64,000 nucleotides of DNA from Isoperla grammatica (GCA_945910005.1 OX246745.1:10100436-10164435); one strand, 5' to 3'; shown: positions 12,045 through 25,389, counted from the first letter of the stretch. The notes: generated from the letters alone by a model not told the origin. Program-made: numbers and translations.

Positions 12045-13318
12045 GGGTGCCCGTAAAGTCGACCTGCAGAAACTCGACAGTAGATATCCCCCTAATTGGT
12101 GTACTGATAGCGCGTTATCTTATCGCCCTACCGCAAAAAATATCGTAAGGTGAACTTGTAGAAACCCAACAGTTGATGACCCCCTAACCCGTGAACTGAT
12201 AGCGCGTTATCTTATCACCTTTACCGCCAAAGGTATCGCGCCTACTGTTCGATAGCGGCTTCCTTTTACTTCTGTGGGGCTGACTTTCTGTAGGTCAACA
12301 TTCTGCGTTCCCTTATTTAGTTAGGTGTTTTAATTAAAAATGTTGCATTTATTGTATAGGAAGATGCATTGTTTGACATACAACTCAGCAATGTATTTCA
12401 TTTACTTGTTCCGGTATGTAGTACCGAGATGCGAAAAACATGTGAATAAAAAATAATAATACTATTATATAAATGCGCGATACAATATCTCAAAGTAAAA
12501 AAAAATAGCCCAGTTATTTAAATGATTTCCATACTATTATAACATTTTATATGTGTGTATCTTTCTTACACATTAAAAAGCATTGAGCCATATAAAATAT
12601 TCCACCGTTATATTTGAATAAACAACCACCTTATACACGAAGCAAACTTATATAAGAAAACATTTTTTCAATTTGACTTAGTTGGTTTACATTTGTTTCC
12701 ATAAAACAAAACAGTCTCGGGTGGAATAAACCGCCCCTTAATGATATATTTGCACGAGTAAGGGATGGTGTTTTCTTTTAAGTAAAATGCTCGACATTAA
12801 TTTCTGTCAAACGCGCGGCTGAGGGGCGAGACGACAAATTCAGAACCTAGATTGGAACCGCAGAAGTAGGTCGATCCCTTGTGGGTGATTTGTTATGTTG
12901 TTAATATCACTGTTGATTTAACGTGCAACAACGCCTCTGTTTTATTATGCGTGCGAAGGAATTCTCTTTGATAGAAGTTTAAAAATTAGGTTGAATACTT
13001 TGTAATTAGTGAGCTTGGTATGATAGAAATCGAAGAATTCATTGCAACCAAAGGGAACGCAGAATGTCAACCTGCAGAAACTCATCTACACGGAAGTAAA
13101 AGGAAGCCGCTATCTCTGGTGCAGAAACTCGAACAGTAGGCGCGATACCTTTGGCGGTAAAGGCGATAAGATAACGCGCTATCAGTACACGGGTTAGGGG
13201 GTCATCCACTGTTGGGTTATACCTTTGGCGGTAAAGGCGATAAGATAACGCGCTATCAATACACAGGTTAAGGGGTTATCTACTGTCGAGTTTCTGCAGG
13301 TCGACTTTACGGGTACCC
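12045..13318. mobile_element. Foldback transposon with inverted arms of about 270 bp
   Basis: The arms 12045-12316 and 13053-13318 are inverted copies. The outer ends read GGGTGCCCGTAAAGTCGACC and GGGTACCCGTAAAGTCGACC, the inner ends AAGGGAACGCAGAATGTC. Each arm holds two internal subrepeats around GATAGCGCGTTATCTTATC, followed by TTTACCGCCAAAGGTATCG. The 736-bp centre has no open frame of note, so the element is non-autonomous. No target-site duplication is evident at the edges. The superfamily cannot be assigned from these termini. Confidence 0.85.
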
Positions 13319-13482
13319 GCAACCAAATATATCGTATCATAGTAACGACCGTCTGGATCATAAATTTTTTCTAGTCTGTCTAAAATGTTAGTTTTCAAGT
13401 ATATTTAAGCAAAGAATTGAATGTGTTTAGTTTAATTTTAGTGAATTAATTTAATTTTTTTGCTCGTTCGTAACAACTAAAG

Positions 13483-13623
13483 CCCCAACCACAATTGTCG
13501 GCATCGCCTACGGAAATCGTGATTCTTATGGCGCTGTTAAACACTTAATCGTAATGTCGTAATGATTCACCATGAGAAAATTTACGATTGCGATCCCGAT
13601 ACCGACAGTTGTGTTTGGGGGTT
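13483..13623 (+). mobile_element. Hexamer-iteron MITE, family M1, copy 2
   Basis: Short 141-bp copy with intact inverted termini: left AGCCCCAACCACAATTGTCG, right the complement of CCCCCAAACACAACTGTCGG. The interior keeps GATTCTTATGGCG, AATCGTAATG and ATTTACGATTGCGATCCCGAT. Flanking TAA/TTA bases suggest a TA-type target but are not conclusive. Confidence 0.85.
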
Positions 13624-13629
13624 TAGATT

Positions 13630-15780
13630 CCTGTCAATCAAGAAGAACCAGTGATTGTTAAATCAGTGGTAGAATATTGTGTGTTTTCCTCGTGGTTTCC
13701 AAATGTAACGTTTCTCGTTTTCCTTAGTAATGAGGATATCGAGAAAAGTTAGCATGCCGCAACTTGCCACTCACTCGTCACTCGCCATTATTAGAGAAAT
13801 ACGTGTCGTGCCGCGCGGCTGCGGCTCAAATATTCCACTAGAAGAGGGGCGGAAACTTTTTTGTTTAAAACCAAACTTTTTACTAAATTACAAATACGTG
13901 TTTGTAACCAGTACGTGAATCATAATATCTGAAAAGCGCCAGGCTCGTGTTCCTGTACACGCAGCAAGAACAACAACTAACACATTCCCGATTTCTATCA
14001 ATTAGGAAAACCGCACAGAAACGATTCGGTGATGTATTGATTTTTTTTTAAACTGACAAAAAAGAAAAAGGTTTTATAAATTTTGAAGTGTTAAAATCAT
14101 GTTTCACTTCAACTTTTATTATGTTTTTTTTTTTAGAAATAGAGGAAAAAAATGTTAAGTTTTTTCGTTGTTCGTGATGTGCAGAGTTAACTACAGTATT
14201 TTGTGCTAACTTGCTTCTTTTAAGTTATTTTACTGGTCTTTAAAGATATCCATAATTTTCTTCGGCCGTCCCTGGCAACACAGCTTGTCACAATTCCTCT
14301 CCATCTGGCAACGCACAATCTCTATTATCTTAAAAATAAGTCTTGTCTCTGAACAACTGGATAAATATTGTCATCTGCTTTAGTTTACAAAAATAGGTGC
14401 AGCTTTGGCGAATAATAAATATAAGATCAAAAATGAAGGTGTATCGTAAGTAAATACTCGGATAAAACAGTTCTTTCATTTATAATGGCCAGTTAGATTA
14501 ATACAAAATCACGTTTGAGATTAACTTGATGTATAAAATTAATGAATATATTATTTCGTGAGGAAGCGATTTTTATTATGTGGTATGATAATGTTTATCC
14601 TAACTTCCCCCTTTCCCCAACATGAAAATACATGTAACTGCAAGGGCGGAAAATGGAAATATTTGAAATATATTGGTATTAACAGCGCTTATAGAAGCAA
14701 AAAAAACTTTCAATGGGTATTTCAGAAAGGGGTAAGTCCAATATTTTATAAAAATTTATTAGAACCAGTTCCTCAAAACTTATCTCCACGGATATCATTC
14801 AGTGCAGAAAGGAATAGAGTCTAAATGCTCTTTTGGTTAAAATGATCGTTTGAATACGTTTTATGTGGAGGACAGGGCTAAAGCTCGGGACTTAATCCAC
14901 TTCTGAAATGTTCTCACTCTATATGTGGACATTTCTCACTTCATATTCGTCGCGTGAATACAGAATCAGTATTTTATTATTAAACACTAAAAGCTACCGG
15001 TAATGTCCAATATAAGAAATAAAAGCGAAGTCCATTAATAGAAAAATATATTTACATTTGTTATGAAAGCATTTTTATGTGAATTCCGAATCACTCGTTA
15101 GTGGTTTGAGCTGATCAGAAGCGCAACTGCCATAAAGTCGCAATTTGTTGTACAATTTAACGTTTCGAGAGAATTTAAAATATCGTTTCCGCGATACCAT
15201 TCCTTAGCTAGTCGCTTTCGTTGAAGGTAAATAAAGTAGTTTCTATTTCTTAGCGCACAGACGAGGAATGTGCAAGGATTGCGATTTAAATAAGTTTCAA
15301 GATTCCAAGAGTTATTTGAAATAAAACTCAATAAGATTGCGAGTGTAAGCAATCGTTTCAGAAAGTATACATTATAAATTCACCCTTGTGTGTAATAAGC
15401 TGCATACTAGTCTCATTACTCATTGTGTAAACCATTCAAAATGCTTTGAATATAAAGCAATTGTCTTCATATTATGTGGAGAGCTTTAATATATTGTCAT
15501 TTCTTCGTAATTTGCTTTCGTGTTAATTTGGAGTTGAATTTGTGTAAAGCTTTCGGGAAACGACTATCGATTTACAGCTCAAATATTACATTTCGAATAT
15601 GTTCAAATTTCTCGTCGTTCGGAGCGTTAATATAGGCCTCCAACAGTGGGTGCATAGTTTCAAAAACTAAACGCTATCATGTTTAATACACATTGTTACG
15701 AGACCATTATCAGAATTTACGGACTCGATTACGCAAATTTGGTTATGTTTATTCGACTTTCTAGATGTATTCAGGAACTA
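13630..15780. other. Non-coding stretch
   Basis: No recognisable gene. Short frames at 13730-13918, 14558-14824 and 15098-15352 (minus) match no family that I recognise. The A/T homopolymer content is ordinary for this window. Confidence 0.55.
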
Positions 15781-15831
15781 AGGCAGTACAATAACAATGA
15801 TATTACAATCATCTACTCAACAACACATTAA

Positions 15832-16087
15832 CTCATCTACTCATCTACTCATCTACTCATCTACTCATCTACTCATCTACTCATCTACTCATCTACTCAT
15901 CTACTCATCTACTCATCTACTCATCTACTCATCTACTCATCTACTCATCTACTCATCTACTCATCTACTCATTTACTCATTTACTCATCTACTCATCTAC
16001 TCATCTACTCATCTTCTCATCTACTCACCTATACTCACCTACACATCTACTCATCTACTCATCTACTCCTCTACTCATCTACTCATC
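15832..16087. repeat. (CTACTCAT)n octanucleotide array
   Basis: About 32 units of CTACTCAT with scattered C/T substitutions that increase towards the right end. Because 8 is not a multiple of 3, it reads as an eight-residue peptide repeat in an open frame, which is an artefact. Confidence 0.95.
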
Positions 16088-16089
16088 GC

Positions 16090-16984
16090 TTTGGTTAGAA
16101 CAGACGCCAAATATGGGATATAAATCCCTAACATCACCATCATCTAGCAGCGAAAAATGTTTACCGTCAATTTTATGTTATCATTATCGAAACGTAAGAT
16201 TTCCCTGCAACTAAATATTAATCGTATTCAAAGAATATGACGTAAGCCTTAAGTATTTGACATTTTGTAATTTTCCTCATTTACACTATTTGAGTATTAA
16301 TAAACCACTGTTCAGTGGTACATTACCAAGTCAGACTAATCAGTCAAGAATTACGTAATTTTATTGATAATAACTTGAACGAATCAACTCCATAATATTA
16401 TCATAACGCATTCGCGTCATACTTTGGTATAAACAATAAAACGATGGTTCTGAATTAAGTATAAGGCGATTTGATGCACTTTAACGCGTCTTTTACACCC
16501 ACATAAAGATATTAATCGCGGTGCTAATGCGCTTTGCGAGTACGCGAATGATTCAATTGACGTATGAAACTTGTAGAAGCTTTTGCAATAACTTACGACT
16601 ATTACTGCTTGACTCGAGGTACGTAAATACACAATTTCCGTGCAAACATCTATAGCTATACTTATTATTATTGAATGTGTTTCTCTATAAGTAATGTTTA
16701 TAGTTGTTTGTTACAATATGTATTAATATAGTCAATCTATTTGAACGATATGTAAGAGTACATTATTCTGATGTGTGATATTCCGACCCTAAGAAGTTTT
16801 AGTTGAGAAACTCGTATTAAAAACTAATCCAAAAATCTGTTTTACGAAATCGGAAACAAATTAGAATAGTAGATTAAAGTTAATGTAAAACTGTATTGAT
16901 AATATGTGGATTCTTGCCGATAGCAGACGATGAAATATTAAATATAGAAAACAATTACACTTTGAAAATAAATAACTTTATCTC
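16090..16984. other. Non-coding stretch
   Basis: Nothing recognisable beyond AT-rich unique sequence up to the TTAA-flanked MITE. Confidence 0.5.
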
Positions 16985-16988
16985 TTAA

Positions 16989-17372
16989 CGGTAAAGGGTA
17001 GTCTCACTCTAAAGACCGCGCCAAATTGACGTTTTTAATTTATATTTTGAGAACACTACACAATATTGAAAAAGTGATGATCAAGCAAGACTCGGTTTCA
17101 TAAGAGCTACAATCTGGATTAACAAAATGTTTAAATATTGTTATCATTACGGTTGTTATTTAAAAAATCAATTAATAATTAATTCCTTAATTGGTTTCTC
17201 AAATAACAACACTAATGATAGAAATATTTGAAATTTTGTTAATTCAAATTGTAGCTCTTACGAAACCGAGTCTTGCTCAATCATCAGTTTTTCAATATTG
17301 TGTAAGTGTTTTCAAAATATAAATTACAACGTCAATTTGGCGCGGTTTTTACAGTGAGACTACGCTTTACCG
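16989..17372. mobile_element. Palindromic MITE with TTAA target duplication
   Basis: Arms of about 180 bp are inverted copies: the left starts CGGTAAAGGGTAGTCTCACT, the right ends with its complement. TTAA is present on both sides (16985-16988 and 17373-17376). Matching inner blocks include GACCGCGCCAAATTGACG and GAGCTACAAT. The TTAA duplication is typical of piggyBac-type elements, but the termini do not begin with the usual CCC. No ORF. Confidence 0.85.
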
Positions 17373-17379
17373 TTAATTA

Positions 17380-20300
17380 CTAGATCATGACATTAAAACA
17401 AACAATATTTCATGCTTATGTTCCAATCCTCGTATTTGAAATAATCTATTGATTTCCCCTTAGTAATCCTTCATTTCTAGCATCAACCGTTTTCTCGCAA
17501 GCACCAATAGAAAGTCTCTAGCTAAAATGTTTGCGTGATGTTGCTTCTTAAAAATACATAATGAGCGGCTCCATAATGTAGTATTAATCTGCTCCCCTGT
17601 GTCTTAGGCAACTCTTAACTTAGGATTAGTCTGTTGGATAATATTATAAACATCACGCTGCTCTTGTAAGTTTTCAACATATTACAATGTAAACAGTCTT
17701 GGTTTAAACCCTATTTATAATATACCATTACAGTATGTCTAGTAATTACACGTTATTGGAATACCAAGGCGGCAAAGGAGATTTGTTAATTGTATTCTGT
17801 CATTAAACATTATAGTCGGAAAATTGCACAAACGTTCCAAACCTAACTAACAATTGACATGATTTCCAGATAAGAAACACAAGCATAATTTGCATGCTAG
17901 AACTGATTAAAATGAAGATTGAAGTATGTTTAAATTATTACATCACATTAATATATTAGTTGTTTGAAACATTCTGGTAAGTCAATAGGCTTACTGAATG
18001 AAAATGTTTGGTGATAAATCGCGCTTTTGAGACTTGGCCTTTAAAAACCCTGATAATATACAGACAGCTGAGCTTCTAAAAATACTTCAGTATAATCTAA
18101 CATAATAAGTTTTTTTTGTGGTAGATGATTTAATCTAATTCCCAACAGCAAACATCTAGATTAACTAGGTTGCGTCTATATATAACGCTTGACTTATCTG
18201 CAAAGAAACATTTTTTAACATATTCGAATTAAAATAGGGAAATAATCGTCAATTATGTTGGCAAACTCATGATTAAGTTCTCGTCTCTCGTATGACCAAC
18301 AGGTTTATGTACATATTTGCTTTTGAACATGCTTCATGACAGTTCATTGAAATGTATGATTGATAATATGGACTGAGTTAATATAGCGGAGTGACAACCC
18401 CTCTAGCATTTCATTTTATGTCGGTATTTAGTAAATAAATTAACTTCATCACTAAAATGTTCAACCAATTATCAGTATATTTACAAAGCTAACATAACAA
18501 TTACAAACAAAAGGGTAAAGGTTAAAATCAATGAGTTTTTCAATCCCTCGCATATTAACTACAGTGATCGCTTTTGAAAAACGAAAAACGTTGAATCGTG
18601 ATTTATCAACGAGGCGAGTCATTCTTAAAATTGATTCATTCAAGTTTTTTTTATAAATTATAGCTATGGTGAAAATGCTTGTTTGTCATTTGTTTCTTGT
18701 TTGTAGCAGGTATACAATAATATATTAACTCTTTAAAGACATATTATCTTTTTCTGCACCCATTTAGAAAACCAGTTTGAATATTATAAAATCGATTTTA
18801 AAACCATCAAGATATTCTGTTCCCGAGGAAACGTGTGTCTACAAAACTTGTATATATTATTTATCAATCATTGAATATCGACACTAATTACGGAATGGGT
18901 AAGACAATAATTGCTTTCAAAACTTTTTCCCCCGTTAATCCCTTGTTACATTAACTTAGTCGTCCACATTTGTATCTATTTTTATACGTTTAAGAAACCA
19001 CCAAGCGCAAGATAAACGACCAAGAACTCACAGCTATCTTCCTTGTTATCTTCTATGATCAGTGTCGCCGGTCGTTGGTCGACGGACGAGCACGAAAAAT
19101 GAAACTAAAAACGTCGCGTTGTTTTAACCAAGATAAATTTAACCAATTATAAGTGAAACTCTTGAGTCAGACGTCGCTGCAGCCAACCAAAAGTAGTGCC
19201 ACTTAATTCCCAGTAACTAGAGCGACTCCTTATTTCTTTGGCAGGGACTCCCACCCTCAACCACAATGCTTTCATTAATTAAGATAACCTGGAAGTTGCC
19301 AACTTCGGTGAACTCCCTTGCAGGGTAGTGCGCCTTATTCTTCGACCAGCTGTTTTATAGGAAGGGAGCAGGAGGTGCTTGCTAGCCGATTCCAGATTTA
19401 TATTTTAGAAAAAAAAATCATTGTTTGTATTTTTTTAAACTTATTAGGGATGGTGATCAATAACAAATACATCTAGGGTCAAACAATAAATATTAAGTTT
19501 TTACCAGAAAAACATAAAATCTCTCCTTTAATGTTTTCACGGTGGTTTGAAAAGTTCTAAAGAACACTGACACTAAGTTAAATTGTTTGGATGGGTTGCC
19601 CCCTCCCCCCCCCCCCCTCCGCCCCCCCTTTTCAACAATGCAACAGTTGCCTAGAGGGAATTGAAGGTTCGTTAAGGCTTTCGCTACTTAGGCCGTTGAC
19701 TCCGCTAACACCCAAGTGGATTGTCACAGGTAAACGTATTCAGACCATTAAAGAGGCCCATCCACTTTGATTTTATGCGCGGAAGATAATATTCTAATAA
19801 AATTTGAATAAACGTCCAAGTTTTAAAATGTTCGTATAGAGCTAGGTATGTCGCAACACAATTCTCATAAACTTTTCATGTATCTTCATCTATCTTGTAC
19901 AGTTTAGTGAATATATTTATCGTAGTGAGAAATGTTCTTCCTTTTAAATGTTAATACTTTAAAACTTGTCTAAAAGTACAGCATCCACAGATTACTGAAT
20001 GTCTGAGAACTTTTAGAACACCCCCTCATATATTTCTTATAGATACATAGGTAATTTGAGTTAGTGTAAAATACATCAAACTGTTTAATATTGCAAAAAT
20101 GAGTTTTCTTACTGGCTTAAATAAATAAAAAAAATAAAAAAATTCACATTTAGAGTCTACCCACTCAGTAACGAAACTGATTTGCAGTGGAAGACTTTAA
20201 TTTAAAGCGACTAAACCAACCCTGTAGGCTCCGAACACCATCAACGAGTGAGCGATAACCAATCAAAGATCGATATTTCAAAACCGAAACATGAATCAGT

Positions 20301-21185
20301 GATTGGACAGTGCGAACACCTGCGGACAAATGTCAGAAACAACAAGGCCAATTCAGAACACAAAATGTTCCAAGACAGGATGTCTGCAGCAACATAGGAT
20401 GAGGTAAATATGCTTTGTCCCCATCCATCAACCACTCACTGTCCAAAACAGTGTAATGCATCAATAAATATGTCTCCTACCAAACATGGAGACCTGATTA
20501 CTTTACTAGAAGGTGCGTATGTTAATTAGTGTACTAGTCCTGTCAATCCTGAGAAGAGACAAGAGTTTTGAGTAATGAGAAAGCCTCGTAGCTTAATTTC
20601 AGCGTTAATCAGGCGTCGTGGTGGTATCATCACAACCGTTCACAGATTAAACTAGAGCATTATTATCTCGGTTAGAGAGAGAGCTTAATCCAAACCAATC
20701 GTTGCTGCTGCCAAGAGCCTGAGCGGCCAGCATGGAAGAGCTATAGGATGATATTGTATCCCTCCTCATAAATTACAGTGTTTTCAATAAAAGTTTGAAT
20801 TTTTCGTGGACGCTGTGCCAATGCACTCCTTTATCCTTGATATGGAGTGGCTTGCCAAATTCTGTTCATTGAACCTGACTAAAAGCAATTAACTGTTGCT
20901 TGCTTTGAGCTTAGTCATGCCCCTCATTATTTTTAGAGGGAAGTAGGGATACTGTCAGTAAAAATATCGCACGACGTTTTAATTTTGTAGTTACTTCTCA
21001 AGAATGCTACTCAAATCGAAAACCTGAGTCTAGAGCGGGCTGTGGTTTAGTGGGCTCCACTGACTGGTAAACATATCAAAAGTTATAAACAGTAGGGTAG
21101 CTATTTTGATTATTAAATCCACAATTATTAATACAAACGTAATACAACTAACAACCATACTGATAATAATGCTAGATACATTAAC
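17380..21185. other. Non-coding stretch
   Basis: AT-rich sequence without a recognisable gene. A C-run near 19603-19618 and a motif shared with R1 at about 20157-20190 are the only landmarks. Confidence 0.5.
20112..20195 (+). repeat. Motif shared with repeat R1 (TAAA run plus CAGT..ACTGATTTGC)
   Basis: A TAAATAAATA run, CTACCCACTCAGTAACGAAA and CTGATTTGC correspond to the start of R1 (TATTTA, CTATCCTATTCAGTTA, AACTGATTTAC) and to 61268-61350. It is probably a related tail domain of an older family. Confidence 0.45.
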
Positions 21186-21189
21186 ACTC

Positions 21190-21335
21190 ATTCAGAATGT
21201 AGGGCTTGCAAAACCACAGAGCTCGCTATAAACTCAAATTTCGGTAAGCATTCTTGAGATATATTACAAAATTATAATGGTTTGCAGTTTTAAACGTGAC
21301 AATACCCTTTCCCGTTAATATGAGCTTTAAAATTA
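21190..21335 (+). repeat. Dispersed repeat family A, copy 2
   Basis: Matches 29-190 in order: ATTCAGAATGTAGGGCTT, AAAACCACAGAGCTCGCT, GCATTCTTGAGATATATT, then CAATACCCTTTCCCGTTAAT. No coding capacity. Confidence 0.55.
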
Positions 21336-21339
21336 CTTG

Positions 21340-23035
21340 TGAGCCGTAAAAGTTTTTTTTTCATTATCGTGAGGAGTCTCGTTGCGGAAGAGCCGGTTAA
21401 CTCTTTGACACTCACACCCGTCCAACAGACTTAGTGTGTGTGTGTGACAAGCGAACTTATTTTAATTTCCTTCTATTAGGATATAATGTGACTTTCTCCG
21501 GTCGCACTCGGCCTGTTAAACAACAGCCAACAAACTCTTCTCTTATAATGCAATGTTTTTATTTACACAGTCAAATAACGCACACGAAGGTTGATATTCA
21601 CGCTCATACAAAGGTGGATTGACAATAGTAAACCAAACTTTATACACAAATAATAGAACCAGACACTTGGAGATAGTTTTATATCAAGCTACTAGTGCAA
21701 CTTATAGAGCTTCTGTCCCTTCCCGGTGCAGAAAGTGTGGAAGTGCTTTAGAGTTAGTGTATAGGCTTACTACTCAATATTAGAGTTGGATTTTCACTTG
21801 TCAGCCAACAACATAGCGCAGTTGTATTTGTTTTTGTAGATTGAGAAATAGATTACTTATAAGATCACATTGAAACTATACTCACATTATAAATGATTAA
21901 AATCTCTATTCCAATTAAAAACTATTTCAATATTATTAACCTGAAATAAATAATAGTTAAGTAAGTATAGAATAGTGGCGGGTCAAAGTGAAGACAATTA
22001 GGCAAGCCAATGTTAATACGAGTTTTCCTATGATCTGTGCTGATGATAATTTAGTCCTATCATCAAGCGTTAATTCCAATTCGAGTACTTGTAGACCTAA
22101 TTGACTAATAAAGCTACAGTCAATGTTTACTACATGTCCAAAACCACTCGGCGGAAATAATCAGTAGAGCTATTCGAATCAGGTGGCTTGTCAGGTTATT
22201 GGCAATCTCCAATCAATTTCACTGCAAAGGGCTGTGCAAATATTCAAGAGTTCACATTAAAAACCTAACTACAGAACAGAAAAAAGTTTGATGAGTGTCT
22301 TAAGTACTTCATTCTAATCTTGTGAACACAGAAAATGTGTTTTAAGCTTATTAATTTGAATAAGAGCTATCAAACAAAACGCAATTAATTGCTCATTGGA
22401 CAGTGAGCCCTAACTGCCAGTTTCTCCTGAGCTGACAGTCACTGACAGAATATAGAACTGTTAAGAGTGCCTCACATTAAATATGTTTGTTATTACTCGC
22501 GTTATTTCTTAATAATTTATTCTTAAATGCATTAAAAAAATATTGTTGAAGTAAAACACAACCATGTCGAGTGAAAATTTAATTACGAATATTTCAATTG
22601 AACTCAATTCATAAACAAAAATACTGTATTTAAAACTGAGACTCAGCATCTATTTCCATCCGTTTGAAACATTTTCAATACCATTCGCTTGCAGAAAAAC
22701 TCCCCAATATTTCTATTACCACAATTGCGCACACAGATTTATAATAATTAAATAAAACCAACAAATAACGACTACCACATGTAATTGTATTTGAAGTTCA
22801 ATTTGGTCAAGAGCGTACTATACTTCTCAACATTTTAGAATCAAAACCGTTATTAATGATCTAAATATCTAGTTGACACTCCTTGGGCCCTCATCACTCG
22901 TAAGCGTTTCAACGTTTCGTTATTCTTGAAGCTGTTTCTATTGTGACGCGACTGTTTTTGGTTGCCCACACAGATTTTTCAGCATGTGTACAGATATTAC
23001 GGGTGAAATTGTGTATAAATGACTTGAAGCAAACT
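21340..23035. other. Non-coding stretch
   Basis: No gene, RNA or bounded repeat seen. Confidence 0.5.
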
Positions 23036-23036
23036 T

Positions 23037-23295
23037 ACCGATAGAGATGGCTCAGTGCGTAGCACACAAGGCTGTAACTTGAAAGCTCGCGATTCGATAC
23101 CCTCTACTTGCAATCCTGAATGAAGGTTTTCCGAGATTTTCCTCAGAAACAGGTGAATGCTGGGATTCAGTTATACTAACAGTCTTCGGACATTCATTTT
23201 CACTATTCCAAATACCACGTACCTAGTTGGAATGAGGGCTCTAAAGATAGGCTTGAATTGTTCCTGGGCGGGATTCCTACGAAAAACATATTATT
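23037..23295 (+). mobile_element. tRNA-derived SINE, family S1, copy 2
   Basis: The head ACCGATAGAGATGGCTCAGT carries an A-box-like segment and a B box, GCGATTCGATACC, near 23090. The body has GGTTTTCCGAGATTTTCCTC, GGTGAATGCTGGGATTCAG and TATACTAACAGTCTTCGGAC, and the 3' end GGGATTCCTACGAAAAACAT runs into a short ATT tail. It is the plus-strand sister of 1820-2118 and defines the family's true 3' end. Confidence 0.85.
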
Positions 23296-23299
23296 ATTA

Positions 23300-25135
23300 T
23301 TGAAGCAAACAACATTATCCTATATTGATTTATGATGTCATTGGAAAGTATGTCACTTCATTAGTTTGTATAAATAATAATTCCACTGAACACAAATGTC
23401 GAGATATTAACTAGTAAACGTAAACCCACAAAAAAAATCAACTGCTCCATTTAAACAGCCCTAAATAACATTAAATTAGGACATGTTTGTATTTTTAAAA
23501 CATACGTACACAAACATATACTCGTATTTTTCAAAATATGATGTCTCTGATGAAACTCTCCGCTTGAGTGGGGGTTTGGAGGCTTCTGGTTATCGCCACC
23601 TCCAAGCGACCAATTATCCCCCACGGCTGCACTGGTAGCCCCGCGGCTGATCGAAAAGCTAACTGACACTATTTCAACCAGTAACTTAATGCGGCACTTA
23701 CTCGGTACCTCAAGACTACTAATGCAGGTGATGTGGGTTTGAAGTACCTAAAAGCGTGTTCCAATTTGACGTTTTTCGTAGTGGACTAAGCTTAATTACT
23801 TATACTAATCGAAATGAAGTGACATCACAAGCAGGCGACCTATGCTCCTTATTTGGTTAGTGGTTAGTGGGTAGTGGCCGAAAGATTATACGACACCGAC
23901 TTACCCACTAAGCCAAGTTGGTTAATACCAGCTGATACTTTAAGGTTAGAAAATAGCCAACCATTGCGTGAAAGTATTAATATCTGATTTATTTCCATTG
24001 GGTGATTGATAACAATGTGTTAGCATACTAGGTGTCATGCCCAAAGATGTTAGCGTTAAGTGTGTAGCAGGCTAGTGGTTAGTGATTAGCAGGCGAAAAT
24101 CAAGTTGAAACACACCTTGAGATCACCCCCAGACGTGAGAAGATTGTCAGTCTTTTCATGCGAGCTGTACTTTCCACCCACCCACACTTGGAATAAAATA
24201 CTAAGAAACCCAAGCATCAGCAGTTTCCTTGCATTCAGTGGTCGTGGTCTTTTTATATTTCGGAGATACAGATGTCGCAGTGAACATGTTGAAGGGTGAA
24301 ACCGTCCTCGAAGCTACGACTAAAATAACTCTACCTAAAAATGTAGGAATTTGATAGACAAGTTGAGATCAAAGCCATGTAGAGATTTGATAAATCTCAA
24401 GGCATCAATACCCCCAAACTAAATATTGCAAACAAAGTCTTTATATTTGACGACCAAAGGTTGAATGGGTGCTATAATTAGTTTCCAGAAACTCCAGGGC
24501 CTTAATTCGCAAAAGTATTTTTTCTGATCTTAACTTTGGACCTGTTATGAAACCAGACCCAAATCACATGAATAAATTAGTAGTTAGTAATTCGTGGTCG
24601 GAACAAATATGCATTGAACATTTCACTAACATATTGTAAAAATCTGTACTAGATATTGTCATATATTCACAAGAGGCTCTAAGTTAAGCCTGTCTGATAG
24701 TGGTATGATAAAACCAGAAGAAGAGTTAGGACCTCTTGTGGAATCAGACTCAGTGTTCTAATTCGTTGTACTCAGTTCGTGAGAGAGACGTGCGTGAGAC
24801 TGTCAAAATTTAAAAACGTCCGAACGATCTTAACGAAAGTGGTTATTATAGCAAAACCTTTTCTCGTGTCTAGTCACGTGGTTACAAAACCTCAAAGCAG
24901 TCTTGCAAATGCAGTCAAATGAGAGCAGGGTTTTATGTCGTTCCACAGAAACTTTGTGGATGCTGGCTCATAGATGAGTGAGGCATCGGCCAACGTTCTA
25001 CCTACCATGTCTTGGTTGTATGTAATTTTAATCTATTTTATTTTGTGTCCTTATGTTCCGTAGTCCAGTATGTATTATATTATATCAAACTTGTGGGGTT
25101 CGTCTCTGCTGTTGATAAATGTCATTATTTGAGAG
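23300..25135. other. Non-coding stretch
   Basis: No gene recognised. The frames at 23451-23669 (minus) and 24105-24299 (plus) match no known family. A possible LINE 3' tail motif (ACTTGTGGGG ... GCTGTTGATAAAT) lies at 25088-25122. Confidence 0.5.
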
Positions 25136-25139
25136 CCAC

Positions 25140-25340
25140 CCGCTGATTGGCTCCGACTCACTCATCTATGACGTCAGAATTCACAAGGTTGCTGTGGAAC
25201 CAATCAAATTGACGGACGTCCTTGACCGCGGGTTTGTCGAGGCGAGCGCGGCCTTGGAATGTTGTCCCGCTGTGACGACACGTCACGGTTAGCGACGTCA
25301 CGGGTAGCAACGTCACAGCGGGGCAACTTTAAATAACTCT
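25140..25340. promoter_or_regulatory. CpG-rich block with CCAAT, CRE and TATA-like motifs
   Basis: In an AT-rich window this 200-bp block is rich in CpG. It contains ATTGG and CCAAT boxes (25146-25150, about 25199-25203), a full palindromic CRE TGACGTCA (25169-25176), three 15-bp direct CGTCAC units (about 25281-25320) between inverted GTTGTCCCGCTGTGACG / CGTCACAGCGGGGCAAC arms, and CTTTAAATAAC just after. It could be a promoter or enhancer; the inverted arms also allow a CpG-rich MITE. No exon was found downstream. Confidence 0.35.
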
Positions 25341-25389
25341 ACTGCATAAGCGGCACAACCATTCCAAACGGTTTTGCAATAGATTTTAT

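Noticed and set aside
15797..16123. 108-codon frame with an eight-residue repeat
   Set aside because: It is the translation of the CTACTCAT microsatellite.
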